From NCBI GenBank assembly GCA_024653345.1, contig JANLFV010000002.1:1-64000 (forward strand): DNA of 64,000 nt. Direction: 5' to 3'. The DNA comes from Candidatus Acetothermia bacterium. Lineage in GTDB: Bacteria; Bipolaricaulota; Bipolaricaulia; RBG-16-55-9; JANLFV01. A model generated the notes under the pieces. The model did no database searches. It was not told where the DNA came from and saw nothing but the letters and a program-made list of their open reading frames with translations. Of the stretch, positions 53,473-61,566 are shown in pieces. Within the stretch, counting starts at the first letter, position 1, and every line of letters starts with the position of its first letter. The position numbers and the translations under genes were made by a program.

Positions 53473-54600
53473 CTACTTCAGGCCGTGGATCGGGAAGACG
53501 GTCTCCCTGAGCTTGCGGATGGTTCTATCTAGATCCTCCAGGACATCCGTCGGGGTCGAATGCCGATCCGGCTCATCGCGAAGCCTATCAAGTCGAACAT
53601 CGTAGCGAGACGCCAGCTCGCGCCAGGACGCGGGGACCTCGTCGGGGATCTCTACTCCGTTCATCTTCGCCCAGGCGAGCGTCCAGGCCCGGGTGACATT
53701 ACCTATGTTATATCCCCCGCCACCGAGGGCCAGCCAGGGCACTCCTAACCCCTTGAAGAGCTCGATCGCCCTGAGGAAGCCGTTAGTCGTGAATGAGAGG
53801 GAAGTGAGCGGGTCGCCACGGAGCCCGTCGGCCCCGAGCTGGGTCACCAGGGCCTCCGGCTTGTAGGCCTCGAGCAGCGGGAGGACCACCTCCTCTAATG
53901 CCCTGATGAAGGCATCATCCCTTGCGCCGGGGAGGAAGGGGATGTTCACCGCATACCCCTTCCCCTGGCCCTCGCCGATCTCTTCCACGAAGCCCGTCCC
54001 GGGGAAGAGGTAGTAGCCGCTCTCGTGGGTCGAGATCGTCAGGACCCTGTCCGTGTCATAAAACGCAAATTGCACCCCATCCCCGTGGTGGGCGTCGATG
54101 TCCACATAGGCGATCCGCGAGAACCCTTGGAGCAGCTTGTTGATCGCTAGGACGACATCGTTGATGTGGCAGAAGCCGGAGGCCCGCGCGGGCATCGCAT
54201 GGTGGAGCCCGCCGGCGATGTTGAACGCGGGCCGCGCCCGGCCCGCTAACACCTCTTCAGCCGCCACGAGCGAGCTCCCCGCGGCCAGCGTCGCCCAGCG
54301 GTAGACCCCCGAGAAGACGGGGTTATCCCCCGTCCCGAGGCCGTGCTCGAAGAGGTTGGGGGTCCAGAGGCCGCTGTCGCAGAGCTGGAGGACCTCGAGA
54401 TAACCGCTGTTATGGAAGGAGAGGGCCTCCTCCTCCGTCGCCTCCCGGGGCTCCACCAAGTAGATCCCCTCCATCTTCGTTAGGCCGTAGGCCTCCATCA
54501 GGGCGAAGGTCAGCCCGAGCCGGTAGACCTTCAAGGGGTGGCCCGGGCCGAAGTCCAGGCTCTGGAACCGATCGACCTTCACTAGACAGGAGCGGGCCAT
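53473..54600 (-). CDS. acuC: Histone-deacetylase-like protein, AcuC type
   Basis: A 375-residue zinc-dependent deacetylase. HDAC motifs are NIAGGLHHAMPARASGFCHI (His pair), YVDIDAHHGDGVQFAFYDTD (Asp-His-His with the zinc Asp/His), TISTHESG, GADGLRGDPL (zinc Asp) and LGGGGYNIGNVTRAW. In Bacillus, AcuC reverses acetylation of acetyl-CoA synthetase by AcuA. Here the gene follows the GNAT gene by 3 nt, which supports an acetylation/deacetylation pair. The neighbouring pathways make acetyl-CoA, so control of acyl-CoA ligases is a plausible but unproven role. Confidence 0.92.
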   Translation of the reverse strand: MARSCLVKVDRFQSLDFGPGHPLKVYRLGLTFALMEAYGLTKMEGIYLVEPREATEEEALSFHNSGYLEVLQLCDSGLWTPNLFEHGLGTGDNPVFSGVYRWATLAAGSSLVAAEEVLAGRARPAFNIAGGLHHAMPARASGFCHINDVVLAINKLLQGFSRIAYVDIDAHHGDGVQFAFYDTDRVLTISTHESGYYLFPGTGFVEEIGEGQGKGYAVNIPFLPGARDDAFIRALEEVVLPLLEAYKPEALVTQLGADGLRGDPLTSLSFTTNGFLRAIELFKGLGVPWLALGGGGYNIGNVTRAWTLAWAKMNGVEIPDEVPASWRELASRYDVRLDRLRDEPDRHSTPTDVLEDLDRTIRKLRETVFPIHGLK

Positions 54601-54603
54601 CGG

Positions 54604-55560
54604 CTATTGTCTCGCCTTCTCCAGGGTGATCCAGGCCGGCCGGCGGGCGAAGCCCAGCTTCTGGTTGATGTGGAGTATCCCCACATTGTTCGAGTTGTTC
54701 CAGGTCTTGATCACCCGGAAGCCGTGGGACTTGGCGTATTCGATCGTGCGGAGCTTGAGGGCCATGGCGATTCCTCGCCCCCGATACTCCCGCCGGACGC
54801 CCGTCAGGCCCTGATACAAGTCCTTAGGCTCCTCCTTGCTCCGCCAGAGGTCGCTCTGGCCGACATAGACCGGGCTGTCCTTGGCGATGAAGTAGGCGTC
54901 GGGAATCGCGTTAGGATGCCGAATGTTATACTCGAGGAAGTGCTCGAACGGGGGCGGAGTGTAGGGTGCTGGGCTGGGCACATCGACCATGATCAAGTTG
55001 GATAGCTCGTAGAGCTTCTCCAGGCACTGCGGGTCGCGCTCCCGCTCCTCCGCGAGAGTAGTTATCTCTATCCCCTGGGCCTCGGCCCGCTCCGCTTCCC
55101 CGGCGAACTTGGCGAAGTCGAACGCGCTCACATCGAGCCAGGACTCCCACTCCCGCATCTTCTCCCGGAACCCGCGCCGCTCCGCGAAGGCCAGCCCCGC
55201 AGGGCGATCCTCGCGGACCTGGGCCCAGACAATCTCGGCGGGGAGGGCTTCAAGTTCCTCATTGAGTCTATTGTAAAGGGCTCTCCCGACCCCCCGGCCC
55301 TGATGGCGCGGCTGGACCGCGACCGTGAGCCAGAACCGGCGAGGATGGAACATGTGCGGGCTGTGGCGGTATTGGCCATAGCCGACGACCTCGTCCCCGA
55401 GTTGGGCCACATATCGCCTCAGGGTATATTTGGTCCGATCGAAGTGCTCATCGTCGTAGCGCCACTCCTCAGCGCTGTAGCGATACTCGGGATAGATCGC
55501 GCGGTCGATCTCACACAGCGCCTCATAGTCCTGCGGCTCGAACTGTCGTAGCTTGATCAT
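54604..55560 (-). CDS. Tandem GNAT-family N-acetyltransferase
   Basis: A 318-residue protein with two GNAT domains. The first (about 1-150) has LTVAVQPRHQGRGVGRALYN, the acetyl-CoA loop, and AFAERRGFRE. The second (about 165-318) has GLTGVRREYRGRGIAMALKL and NNVGILHINQKLGFARRPAW. The ATG at 55560 with GGGGGCGA before it is chosen; the frame extends to 55611 across the promoter. It is co-transcribed with acuC, 3 nt away. The substrate is not evident: it may acetylate a protein lysine or a small molecule. Confidence 0.88.
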   Translation of the reverse strand: MIKLRQFEPQDYEALCEIDRAIYPEYRYSAEEWRYDDEHFDRTKYTLRRYVAQLGDEVVGYGQYRHSPHMFHPRRFWLTVAVQPRHQGRGVGRALYNRLNEELEALPAEIVWAQVREDRPAGLAFAERRGFREKMREWESWLDVSAFDFAKFAGEAERAEAQGIEITTLAEERERDPQCLEKLYELSNLIMVDVPSPAPYTPPPFEHFLEYNIRHPNAIPDAYFIAKDSPVYVGQSDLWRSKEEPKDLYQGLTGVRREYRGRGIAMALKLRTIEYAKSHGFRVIKTWNNSNNVGILHINQKLGFARRPAWITLEKARQ

Positions 55561-55582
55561 TGTCGCCCCCTTTGGCTGGCGA

Positions 55583-55611
55583 ATTGTATGAAATGCGCGG
55601 CGGGTCTTCAA
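55583..55611 (-). promoter_or_regulatory. Promoter of the GNAT-acuC operon
   Basis: TTGAAG, a 17-nt spacer and TACAAT on the minus strand, 22 nt before the ATG. Confidence 0.6.
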
Positions 55612-55636
55612 CCACGCCGGCGGGGACGGCCGTCAG

Positions 55637-55665
55637 TGGCGAGCTATCGGTCCCCGCCATATAAT
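55637..55665 (+). promoter_or_regulatory. Predicted promoter of the DUF2179 gene
   Basis: TGGCGA, a 17-nt spacer and TATAAT, 46 nt before the ATG at 55712. Confidence 0.45.
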
Positions 55666-55711
55666 TCCAGGACCGAGGCCTAGGGCCTGTCTGCTTCCGG
55701 AAGGAGTGCTC

Positions 55712-56311
55712 ATGAACTTTCTCTCATTCCTCGACTCGGGCACCGTCGCCTGGGTCCTGCCGCTGTTCATCTTCCTGGCCCGAATCGTCGATGTCAGCAT
55801 GGGGACAGTGCGTGTGATCTTCATCGCCCGCGGGTTGAAGCTCCTCGCGCCGCTGCTCGGCTTCGTCGAGGTGCTCGTCTGGCTGCTTGCTATCGGGCAG
55901 ATCATGCAGAATCTCACCAACTTCGTCTCTTACCTAGCCTATGCCAGTGGGTTTGCTCTGGGCACTTTCGTGGGAATTATCATCGAGGACAAGCTCTCGC
56001 TGGGGCTGGTGCTCTTTCGGATCATCACCCAGCGTGAGGCGGAGGAGCTGATCGAGTGGCTCAAGTCAGAGCACTACGGCGTGACCGTCGTGCCCGCGCA
56101 AGGGGCCAAGGGGCCTGTAAGGATCATCTTCACCGTAGTGAAGCGGCGCGATATCCCCGCTGTTGCCGCCAAGATCCAGGAGTTCAATCCCCATGCATTC
56201 TACTCCGTCGAGGATGTCCGCTTCGTGAGCGAAGGGGTCTTCCCGTTGCCGAGGGCTCGCTCGCAGCGCCTTTCGCATCGGCTCCTCAAGCTGGCCCGGA
56301 AGGGGAAGTGA
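55712..56311 (+). CDS. DUF2179/UPF0316-type membrane protein
   Basis: A 199-residue inner-membrane protein. Three hydrophobic segments are at the N-terminus (AWVLPLFIFLARIVDVSMGT, FVEVLVWLLAIGQIM and FVSYLAYASGFALGTFVGII). A soluble domain (about 115-180, with IFTVVKRRDIPAVAAKIQEF, then NPHAFYSVEDVR) ends it. This is the UPF0316 layout with a C-terminal DUF2179 domain, which occurs in YitT-like membrane proteins. The ATG at 55712 follows GGAAGGAG at 5 nt; a GTG two codons earlier is less likely. The function is unknown. Confidence 0.83.
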   Translation: MNFLSFLDSGTVAWVLPLFIFLARIVDVSMGTVRVIFIARGLKLLAPLLGFVEVLVWLLAIGQIMQNLTNFVSYLAYASGFALGTFVGIIIEDKLSLGLVLFRIITQREAEELIEWLKSEHYGVTVVPAQGAKGPVRIIFTVVKRRDIPAVAAKIQEFNPHAFYSVEDVRFVSEGVFPLPRARSQRLSHRLLKLARKGK

Positions 56312-56661
56312 ACAGCCGCGGCTGGGGCAGGGAAATCGGCCGGCCCGGGGGAGGCCGAGTTCACCCCGGGTGGCCGCCGCGGAGGCCAAACGCAGGGCGC
56401 TCAGCGGCCAATTCTGGAGCAGCCGACACCTAAGGTGTGTCATCGTATATCCTAGGCACGCCGCTATCATGTGCCAACCATGGATGGTCATGGAGTCATG
56501 TGCATGCAATGGCCTTGGTGCCTAAGCTATGAGGCGCCATGGCAGGATCTGTGCCGACGTAACACAAGAGGACTTCTGTTACAAGGACGTCGCCTCGGCG
56601 GCGGAAACACCTTTCACATCGCGCTTCTCGGAGGTCGGCTCCGGGAACGGCTCTGAACGCC
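56312..56661. other. Intergenic region before the recombinase
   Basis: About 350 bp with no credible gene. It contains short inverted repeats: ACACCT-A-AGGTGT near 56426-56440 and ACCAT-GG-ATGGT near 56478-56489. They could be recombinase arm sites or operators, but this is inference. No tRNA-like or direct-repeat attachment site is visible. Confidence 0.35.
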
Positions 56662-56690
56662 TTGCGATCACTTGAAACACAGCGTATAAT
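56662..56690 (+). promoter_or_regulatory. Promoter of the tyrosine recombinase gene
   Basis: TTGCGA, a 17-nt spacer and TATAAT, 34 nt before the ATG at 56725. Confidence 0.65.
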
Positions 56691-56724
56691 TTGGGCGAAT
56701 TTGTTACATCGACCGGAGGGCGGG

Positions 56725-57303
56725 ATGAAGGTTGTAGAGCCTATCAGGAATCCGAAGAAGTTGGCCCAGATTAAGAGCATGCTCAAGGGAGAGGAGAATC
56801 CTAGGAACTATTTGCTCTTCTCTCTAGGCATTAACTTCGCCTTGCGAGTCCAGGACCTGCTCGGGCTGAGGGTCCGGGATGTCCTCCGCGACGACAAGAC
56901 CATCAAGGATTTCCTCTTCGTGCGGGAGAGGAAGCGGGGGCGGCAGAGGCGGATCAAGATCAACGCCCGAGCCCGAGAGGCATTGGAATACTACTTCTCC
57001 AAAGTCCAGGCCAAGCCCGACGACTACCTCTTCCCCAGCCCGCGGGACAGGAACCGTCCCCTCTCCCGCGTGCAGGCCTATCGCCTCATCAACCAGTGGG
57101 TCGATGCCGTCGGGCTGACCGAAGGCCGCTACGGGACCCATACGCTGCGGAAGACCTGGGGTTACCAGGCGCGGAAGCATCACGGCGTCCCCATCGAGCT
57201 GATCATGGAGAAGCTCGGCCACGAGAGCCCAGCGGTCACCAAGAGATACATCGGGATCACGGACGACGAGATCGAGGATGTCGAAGATGAGGTGGTGCTC
57301 TAG
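56725..57303 (+). CDS. Minimal tyrosine recombinase (catalytic domain only)
   Basis: A 192-residue integrase-family protein. The catalytic residues are visible: Arg in GINFALRVQDLLGLRVRDV, Lys in the beta-hairpin near ERKRGRQRRIKI, His-x-x-Arg in GTHTLRKTWGYQ, His in KLGHESPAVTKRYIG and the nucleophile Tyr there. It lacks the N-terminal SAM-like core-binding domain of XerC/XerD and ends with an acidic tail (DDEIEDVEDEVV). Such short recombinases occur in mobile elements and as inversion enzymes. GGAGGGCGGG precedes the ATG. No partner element is recognised nearby. Confidence 0.88.
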   Translation: MKVVEPIRNPKKLAQIKSMLKGEENPRNYLLFSLGINFALRVQDLLGLRVRDVLRDDKTIKDFLFVRERKRGRQRRIKINARAREALEYYFSKVQAKPDDYLFPSPRDRNRPLSRVQAYRLINQWVDAVGLTEGRYGTHTLRKTWGYQARKHHGVPIELIMEKLGHESPAVTKRYIGITDDEIEDVEDEVVL

Positions 57304-57348
57304 AGCCGCCTGGAATGCTGGGCTTCGGCGACCGCCGCTCCTCGCCGG

Positions 57349-58209
57349 CTAGAGCCTATTCCAGCCGACCTTCGTCGCGTCGGCCTCGCCACCTAGCTCG
57401 AGATACGCGCTCTCGACATTCAACCGATGTGGGCCGATGTTCTCCTGAGGGTGGCGATAGGGCATGTCGGCGCATAGCCTGACCGCTTCGCCCACGGTCA
57501 ACCCCTCCCGAACGGCCTGCAAGACCCTGGCCCGCAGCTCGGCGAGGTAGGCGCGGTCCTCCTCGAGCCGGCTGCGGATCTCTCTCTTGGAAGCGGTCGG
57601 CTGGCCATGGCCCGGGATGAGGACGCGAACCTCCCAGGCCGAGAGCATTGCGAGCGTCTCCTCGTAGGCACTGAGGCTGTGGCTGACGAACGGGATCTCA
57701 AGATCGCTCAGCATGTCGGCAGCCCAGAGGGTCGCGCTTTCCGGCTCGTAGACTACAGCCTGATCTACGGCGTGGCCCGGCGCATGGACCAAGCGGAGCG
57801 CCAGCTCGCCCACTGCCAGCTCGAGCATCTCGCCGAAGGTCTCGTCAGGCTCGGGAAGTGAGAAAGGTTGAGGCCGGTCGATCCCATGCTCCGCAGCCCA
57901 CTCCTCGATCTGCCAGGGGATCTCATCGGCGGCTCTCCCGCTGATCGCGGCCAGGTAGTTGGCTTGCGCGATGATCTTGACCCCGGGGAACCGCTCGGGG
58001 CCGAGGAGATGGTCCCAGTGGCTATGGGTCAGAACGATCACTTCGGGTGGCGCTCCTCGCTCCTCGAGGAACCGAGCGAGCGCTTCGATCTCTTCAGGGA
58101 AAACCCCGGGGTCGACGAGGCAGGCCCGGCCCTCGCTGAGGAAGACCCCGCTGTTGCTAAAGTAGAGCCTGCTCTGTGCTACCCAGAGGCTCGGCGTGAG
58201 GCACTTCAA
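57349..58209 (-). CDS. Metallo-beta-lactamase-fold hydrolase
   Basis: A 286-residue protein with the MBL zinc motif VLTHSHWDHLLGPERF (HxHxDH), a later His in LVHAPGHAVDQAVVYEP, Asp in WAADMLSDLEI and His in LIPGHGQPT. The C-terminal helices (LAELRARVLQAVREGLTVGE) resemble those of glyoxalase-II-like or LACTB2-like enzymes. The start appears to be a TTG at 58209 with no nearby Shine-Dalgarno, so the exact N-terminus is uncertain. It follows porB by 36 nt and may be in the por operon; a thioesterase or glyoxalase-like role is a guess. Confidence 0.82.
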   Translation of the reverse strand: MKCLTPSLWVAQSRLYFSNSGVFLSEGRACLVDPGVFPEEIEALARFLEERGAPPEVIVLTHSHWDHLLGPERFPGVKIIAQANYLAAISGRAADEIPWQIEEWAAEHGIDRPQPFSLPEPDETFGEMLELAVGELALRLVHAPGHAVDQAVVYEPESATLWAADMLSDLEIPFVSHSLSAYEETLAMLSAWEVRVLIPGHGQPTASKREIRSRLEEDRAYLAELRARVLQAVREGLTVGEAVRLCADMPYRHPQENIGPHRLNVESAYLELGGEADATKVGWNRL

Positions 58210-58245
58210 GGATTGAGGCAGATTAACCTACCTCGCTCTCTATCG

Positions 58246-59190
58246 TCAGACGGTCGGGGCGACCTTACACCTCGCGAGAAGCTCCTCCCAGCCCCGGTCA
58301 ATCTCCGCTTGGATCTGGGCGAGCACGTCCTTCTTCTCCTCCGGTCGGAAGAGATGGGAGAATCTCCCCTGGAGCTTGAGCCAGTCGCGCACAGCGATCG
58401 GCTCCTCGGGGACATAATTGAGTCGCCACTCGCCCTCATCGATCTCGTAGAGCGGCCAGAACCTCGCTTCCACCGCGAGCCGCGCGATTTCAGTGGTGAA
58501 CTTCGCCTCATGCCGCCAGCCGCGGAAGCAGGTAGACATTACATTGATGAAGCTCGGACCCTCCTTGGAGACTGCCCGCTCGACCTTCCGCGAGAGGTCC
58601 TGCCAGTGGGAGATTGAGGCCTGCGCCACGTAGGGGATGTGATGCCCGGCGACAATCTGCGTCAGATCCTTCCGATGGCGGTGCTTTCCGAAGCTCTCCT
58701 TCCCCGGCGGCTCGGTGGTCGCGGCGGCCCCGAGCGGCGTGGCGCTCGAGCGCTGGATCCCGGTGTTCATGTAGGCTTCATTGTCGTAGCAGACATAGAG
58801 GAAGCGATGGCCGCGCTCGAGGGCCCCCGAGAGGGCCTGGAGCCCGATATCGTAGGTCCCGCCGTCGCCGCCGAAGGCGACGAACCTTATCTCCCCGTCG
58901 ACCTTTCCTTTCTTCTTCAGCGCGCGATAGGCCGTCTCGACCCCGGAGATGGTCGCGGCCGCGTTCTCGAAGGCAGTGTGGACCCAGGGGACATTCCAAG
59001 CGGTATAGGGGTAGAGCGTCGTCGCCACCTCGAGGCAGCCGGTGGCATTGGCCACGACGACCGGCTCCTTGATCGAGTTGAGGACTGTCCGGACTACAAT
59101 GGGGATCCCGCAGCCGGCGCACAGCGCGTGGCCCCAGCCGAACCGGACTTGCTCCTCCTCGCGCTTCGCCAGGGTCTTGATATTGGCCAA
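58246..59190 (-). CDS. porB: Pyruvate:ferredoxin oxidoreductase subunit beta
   Basis: A 314-residue TPP-binding subunit. Cys ligands of the proximal cluster are in LCAGCGIPI (two Cys) and a third Cys in NATGCLEVATTLYPY. The TPP/Mg motif is FGGDGGTYDIGLQALSGALE followed by YVCYDNEAYMNTG. STCFRGW late in the chain supplies the fourth Cys. It works with PorA, PorD and PorG to convert pyruvate and CoA to acetyl-CoA, CO2 and reduced ferredoxin. The TTG start is preceded by GGAGAGAGAA. Confidence 0.93.
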   Translation of the reverse strand: MANIKTLAKREEEQVRFGWGHALCAGCGIPIVVRTVLNSIKEPVVVANATGCLEVATTLYPYTAWNVPWVHTAFENAAATISGVETAYRALKKKGKVDGEIRFVAFGGDGGTYDIGLQALSGALERGHRFLYVCYDNEAYMNTGIQRSSATPLGAAATTEPPGKESFGKHRHRKDLTQIVAGHHIPYVAQASISHWQDLSRKVERAVSKEGPSFINVMSTCFRGWRHEAKFTTEIARLAVEARFWPLYEIDEGEWRLNYVPEEPIAVRDWLKLQGRFSHLFRPEEKKDVLAQIQAEIDRGWEELLARCKVAPTV

Positions 59191-59200
59191 TTCTCTCTCC

Positions 59201-60385
59201 TCACTCCCTCAGGTCGATGTAGTGCATCTCCTTGCCGAAGGTCTTCTCCTGAATCTGCATGAAGACCGCTTCGAGCTGCTTGGCCGTGGTGTCGCGTCCG
59301 CCGAGGCCGTAAGTGTAGTTATACAGCCGCGGCCTCCGCTGGGCTTCGTAGAGCGCCGAGCTCACCTCGAGGTAGAGCGGGCCGTAGTTGCCGAGGGAGA
59401 GAGCCCGGTCGAGCACGGCCACCGCCCTCTTCCCCTCCAGAGCTGCGGCTATCTCCTCGCGCGGGAAGGGGCGGAAGAGCCAGAGCTTCAACAGGCCAAC
59501 CTTCTCGCCGCGCGCCCGGAGGGTATCGACGGCCTCCTTCGTGGTCCCCGCAGTCGAGCCCATCACCACGATCACATATTCAGCATCATCAAGATAGTAT
59601 GGTTCGAAGAATCCCTGATACTCCCGCCCCGAGAGCCTCGCGAACTCGGCCTGGACCTCGAGCAGGACTTGCGGGACGCTCTCCATCGCGTCCACCTGCT
59701 GGCGCTTCAGCTCGAAGTAATACTCCGGGAGAGCGAACGGCCCCTGGGTCGTGGGATGGTCCACATCGAGGAGGGGATACCTCGGCTTATACTCCCCGAC
59801 GAACTCCTTGACCAGCTCGTCCTCGAGTAGCTCGACCACATCGGCCGTATGCGTGAGGGTGAAGCCGTCGAGATTCACCCAGACCGGCAACAGGACACTG
59901 GGGTGCTCGGCGATTCGCTGGGCCATGATCATGAAGTCGTAGGCCTCTTGGGCATCCTCGGCGAAGAGCTGGGCCACACCCGCATCGCGGCCGAGCATGG
60001 CGTCCGAGTGGTCGCAGTGGATGTTGATCGGCCCGGAGAGGGCCCGGTTGGCGATGGCCATGACGATCGGGCAGCGCATCGCGGAGGCGATGTAGACGAT
60101 CTCGATCATCAGCGCCAGCCCCTGGCTGGCCGTGGCGGTCATCGTCCTGGCCCCGGCGACCGAGGCGCCGACGCAGGCCGACATCGCGGAGTGCTCCGAC
60201 TCCACGGTGATCAGCTCTGTCCGGACCTTCCCGTTCGCCACGAACTCCGCGAAGTAGTGCATGATCTCCGACTGGGGAGTGATCGGGTAGGCGGCCACGA
60301 CATCCGGCTCGATCTGGCGCATCGCCTCGGCCACCGCTTGGTGGCCGGTGAGGACCCGGAGCTGCTCACTTGCTCTTGTTGCCAT
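59201..60385 (-). CDS. porA: Pyruvate:ferredoxin oxidoreductase subunit alpha
   Basis: A 394-residue subunit carrying the pyrimidine-binding half of the TPP site and the transketolase C-domain. The family start is LTGHQAVAEAMRQIEPDVVA, then AYPITPQSEIMHYFAE; VESEHSAMSACVGASVAGAR and TATASQGLALMIEIVYIAS are conserved, and PINIHCDHSDAMLGRDAG is PorA-like. It overlaps porD by 20 nt and precedes porB by 10 nt. Pyruvate is favoured over 2-ketoglutarate by this wording, though specificity is not proven. Confidence 0.93.
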   Translation of the reverse strand: MATRASEQLRVLTGHQAVAEAMRQIEPDVVAAYPITPQSEIMHYFAEFVANGKVRTELITVESEHSAMSACVGASVAGARTMTATASQGLALMIEIVYIASAMRCPIVMAIANRALSGPINIHCDHSDAMLGRDAGVAQLFAEDAQEAYDFMIMAQRIAEHPSVLLPVWVNLDGFTLTHTADVVELLEDELVKEFVGEYKPRYPLLDVDHPTTQGPFALPEYYFELKRQQVDAMESVPQVLLEVQAEFARLSGREYQGFFEPYYLDDAEYVIVVMGSTAGTTKEAVDTLRARGEKVGLLKLWLFRPFPREEIAAALEGKRAVAVLDRALSLGNYGPLYLEVSSALYEAQRRPRLYNYTYGLGGRDTTAKQLEAVFMQIQEKTFGKEMHYIDLRE

Positions 60386-60704
60386 CTCTCCTCGCTTTCG
60401 CCCTGACTCTAGCTTGCTCGGGGACCTCCTCCTCTTCGGGGACCATCTTGATCGCCTCGGTGGGGCAGGTGTGGGCGCAGATCCCGCAGCCCTTGCAGTA
60501 GTCGTAGTCGAACCCGGCCATCTGCCCCTCCTCGACGAGGATCGCCGCCTCGGGGCAGCGGACCCAGCAGAGGAGGCAGTTCACGCACTTCGCCTCGTCC
60601 CAAAGGGGCTTCTCCTCGCGCCAGTCCCCGGTCTTCTTCTTCGTCCGATCGGGGGCGGCCTCGATCACACCCCCGAGCGGGAGATCCTTATAGCTCTTGA
60701 ACAA
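60366..60704 (-). CDS. porD: Pyruvate:ferredoxin oxidoreductase subunit delta
   Basis: A 112-residue 8Fe ferredoxin-like subunit with two [4Fe-4S] motifs: CVNCLLCWVRCPEAA and CKGCGICAHTCPTEA. The N-terminus FKSYKDLPLGGVIEA and KTGDWREEKPLWDEAKC are typical of PorD. It shuttles electrons from the TPP/Fe-S core to external ferredoxin. The TTG start lies 2 nt after the porG stop. The C-terminal end is basic (RARVRAKARRDGNKSK). Confidence 0.92.
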   Translation of the reverse strand: MFKSYKDLPLGGVIEAAPDRTKKKTGDWREEKPLWDEAKCVNCLLCWVRCPEAAILVEEGQMAGFDYDYCKGCGICAHTCPTEAIKMVPEEEEVPEQARVRAKARRDGNKSK

Positions 60705-60706
60705 TG

Positions 60707-61273
60707 CTAACCTCCGTTCGCGCTCAGCCGCTCATAGCCCTCTTGGAGGGCAGCGAGGTTGGCCTGGACCTTCTCCGGCGGGGCCTTCTTCCCCAGCATC
60801 TTCTTCAGCTCTTCCGCGAGCGGCTCCAGCGGGAAGTCGACGGCCCGGGCCAGCGCCCCCAGGGTCGGAATGTTAGCGTAGCCCACCCCACTGGACTCAG
60901 CGATCTTCTCCGCATCGATGGTGAAGATCTTCCCCTTGAAGTTCGTCTTCCGCCGGACCTCGGCCGGGGAGATCTTGGTGTTGACCAGCAAGATCCCCTC
61001 GGGCTTGAGCCCCTCGGTCACCTTAACGGTCTCGGAGTTGAGGAGGGAATCATCGACCACCACGACCACATCGGGCTCGTAGATGTTGTAATGGACGCGG
61101 ATCTTCTTGTCGTCAATCCGGTTGAAGGCCTTCACCGGGGCACCGCTCCGCTCCGGGCCATATTCGGGGAAGGCCTGGACGTAGTTTCCGCGTGCCAGGG
61201 CCGCCAGGGCCAGGAGCTGGGAAACGGTCTTTGCCCCCTGCCCCCCGCGTGCGTGCCACCTGATCTCTAGCAT
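60707..61273 (-). CDS. porG: Pyruvate:ferredoxin oxidoreductase subunit gamma
   Basis: A 188-residue subunit that binds CoA. The N-terminus EIRWHARGGQGAKTVSQLLA and the AFPEYGPERSGAPVKAFNRI block are diagnostic. GILLVNTKISPAEVRR and VGYANIPTLGALARAVDFPL follow. It is the first gene of a G-D-A-B operon, the order seen in Thermotoga and Pyrococcus. A weak promoter (TAGAAG-N17-TATCAT, 61307-61335) lies upstream. Confidence 0.93.
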   Translation of the reverse strand: MLEIRWHARGGQGAKTVSQLLALAALARGNYVQAFPEYGPERSGAPVKAFNRIDDKKIRVHYNIYEPDVVVVVDDSLLNSETVKVTEGLKPEGILLVNTKISPAEVRRKTNFKGKIFTIDAEKIAESSGVGYANIPTLGALARAVDFPLEPLAEELKKMLGKKAPPEKVQANLAALQEGYERLSANGG

Positions 61274-61392
61274 CGTTCCCTCCTCGCCAGAATCGCTTCC
61301 CGTCGCATGATAAGCCTCGGGGTAGGCGGCTTCTATGACCCTGATCAGAGCTGGCGATGATTCAAGTCAGAAGCACATCACCCCAGGAAAAT

Positions 61393-61468
61393 TGGAGCCG
61401 GCGAGAGGATTCGAACCTCCGACCTACGGTTTACGAAACCGCCGCTCTACCTGCTGAGCTACACCGGC
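61393..61468 (-). tRNA. tRNA-Thr(CGU)
   Basis: A 76-nt cloverleaf with encoded CCA: acceptor GCCGGTG/CGCCGGC, D stem GCTC/GAGC, anticodon stem GCGGT/ACCGT, loop TTCGTAA with anticodon CGT, variable AGGTC, T arm GGAGG-TTCGAAT-CCTCT. No intron. It is the only intact tRNA in the window. Confidence 0.96.
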
Positions 61469-61479
61469 TTGCGATGGTG

Positions 61480-61508
61480 ATTATAGCGGGCTAGCCCGAG
61501 GATTTCAA
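61480..61508 (-). promoter_or_regulatory. Promoter of tRNA-Thr
   Basis: TTGAAA, a 17-nt spacer and TATAAT on the minus strand, 11 nt before the tRNA. Confidence 0.75.
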
Positions 61509-61520
61509 CCCTAGGCCCGT

Positions 61521-61549
61521 TTGACGCCCCGCATTGCGCCAGCTATCAT
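61521..61549 (+). promoter_or_regulatory. Promoter of the Rrf2-type regulator
   Basis: TTGACG, a 17-nt spacer and TATCAT; the short leader contains GTGAGGGAAG before the ATG at 61567. Confidence 0.7.
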
Positions 61550-61566
61550 GCTCAGAGTGAGGGAAG

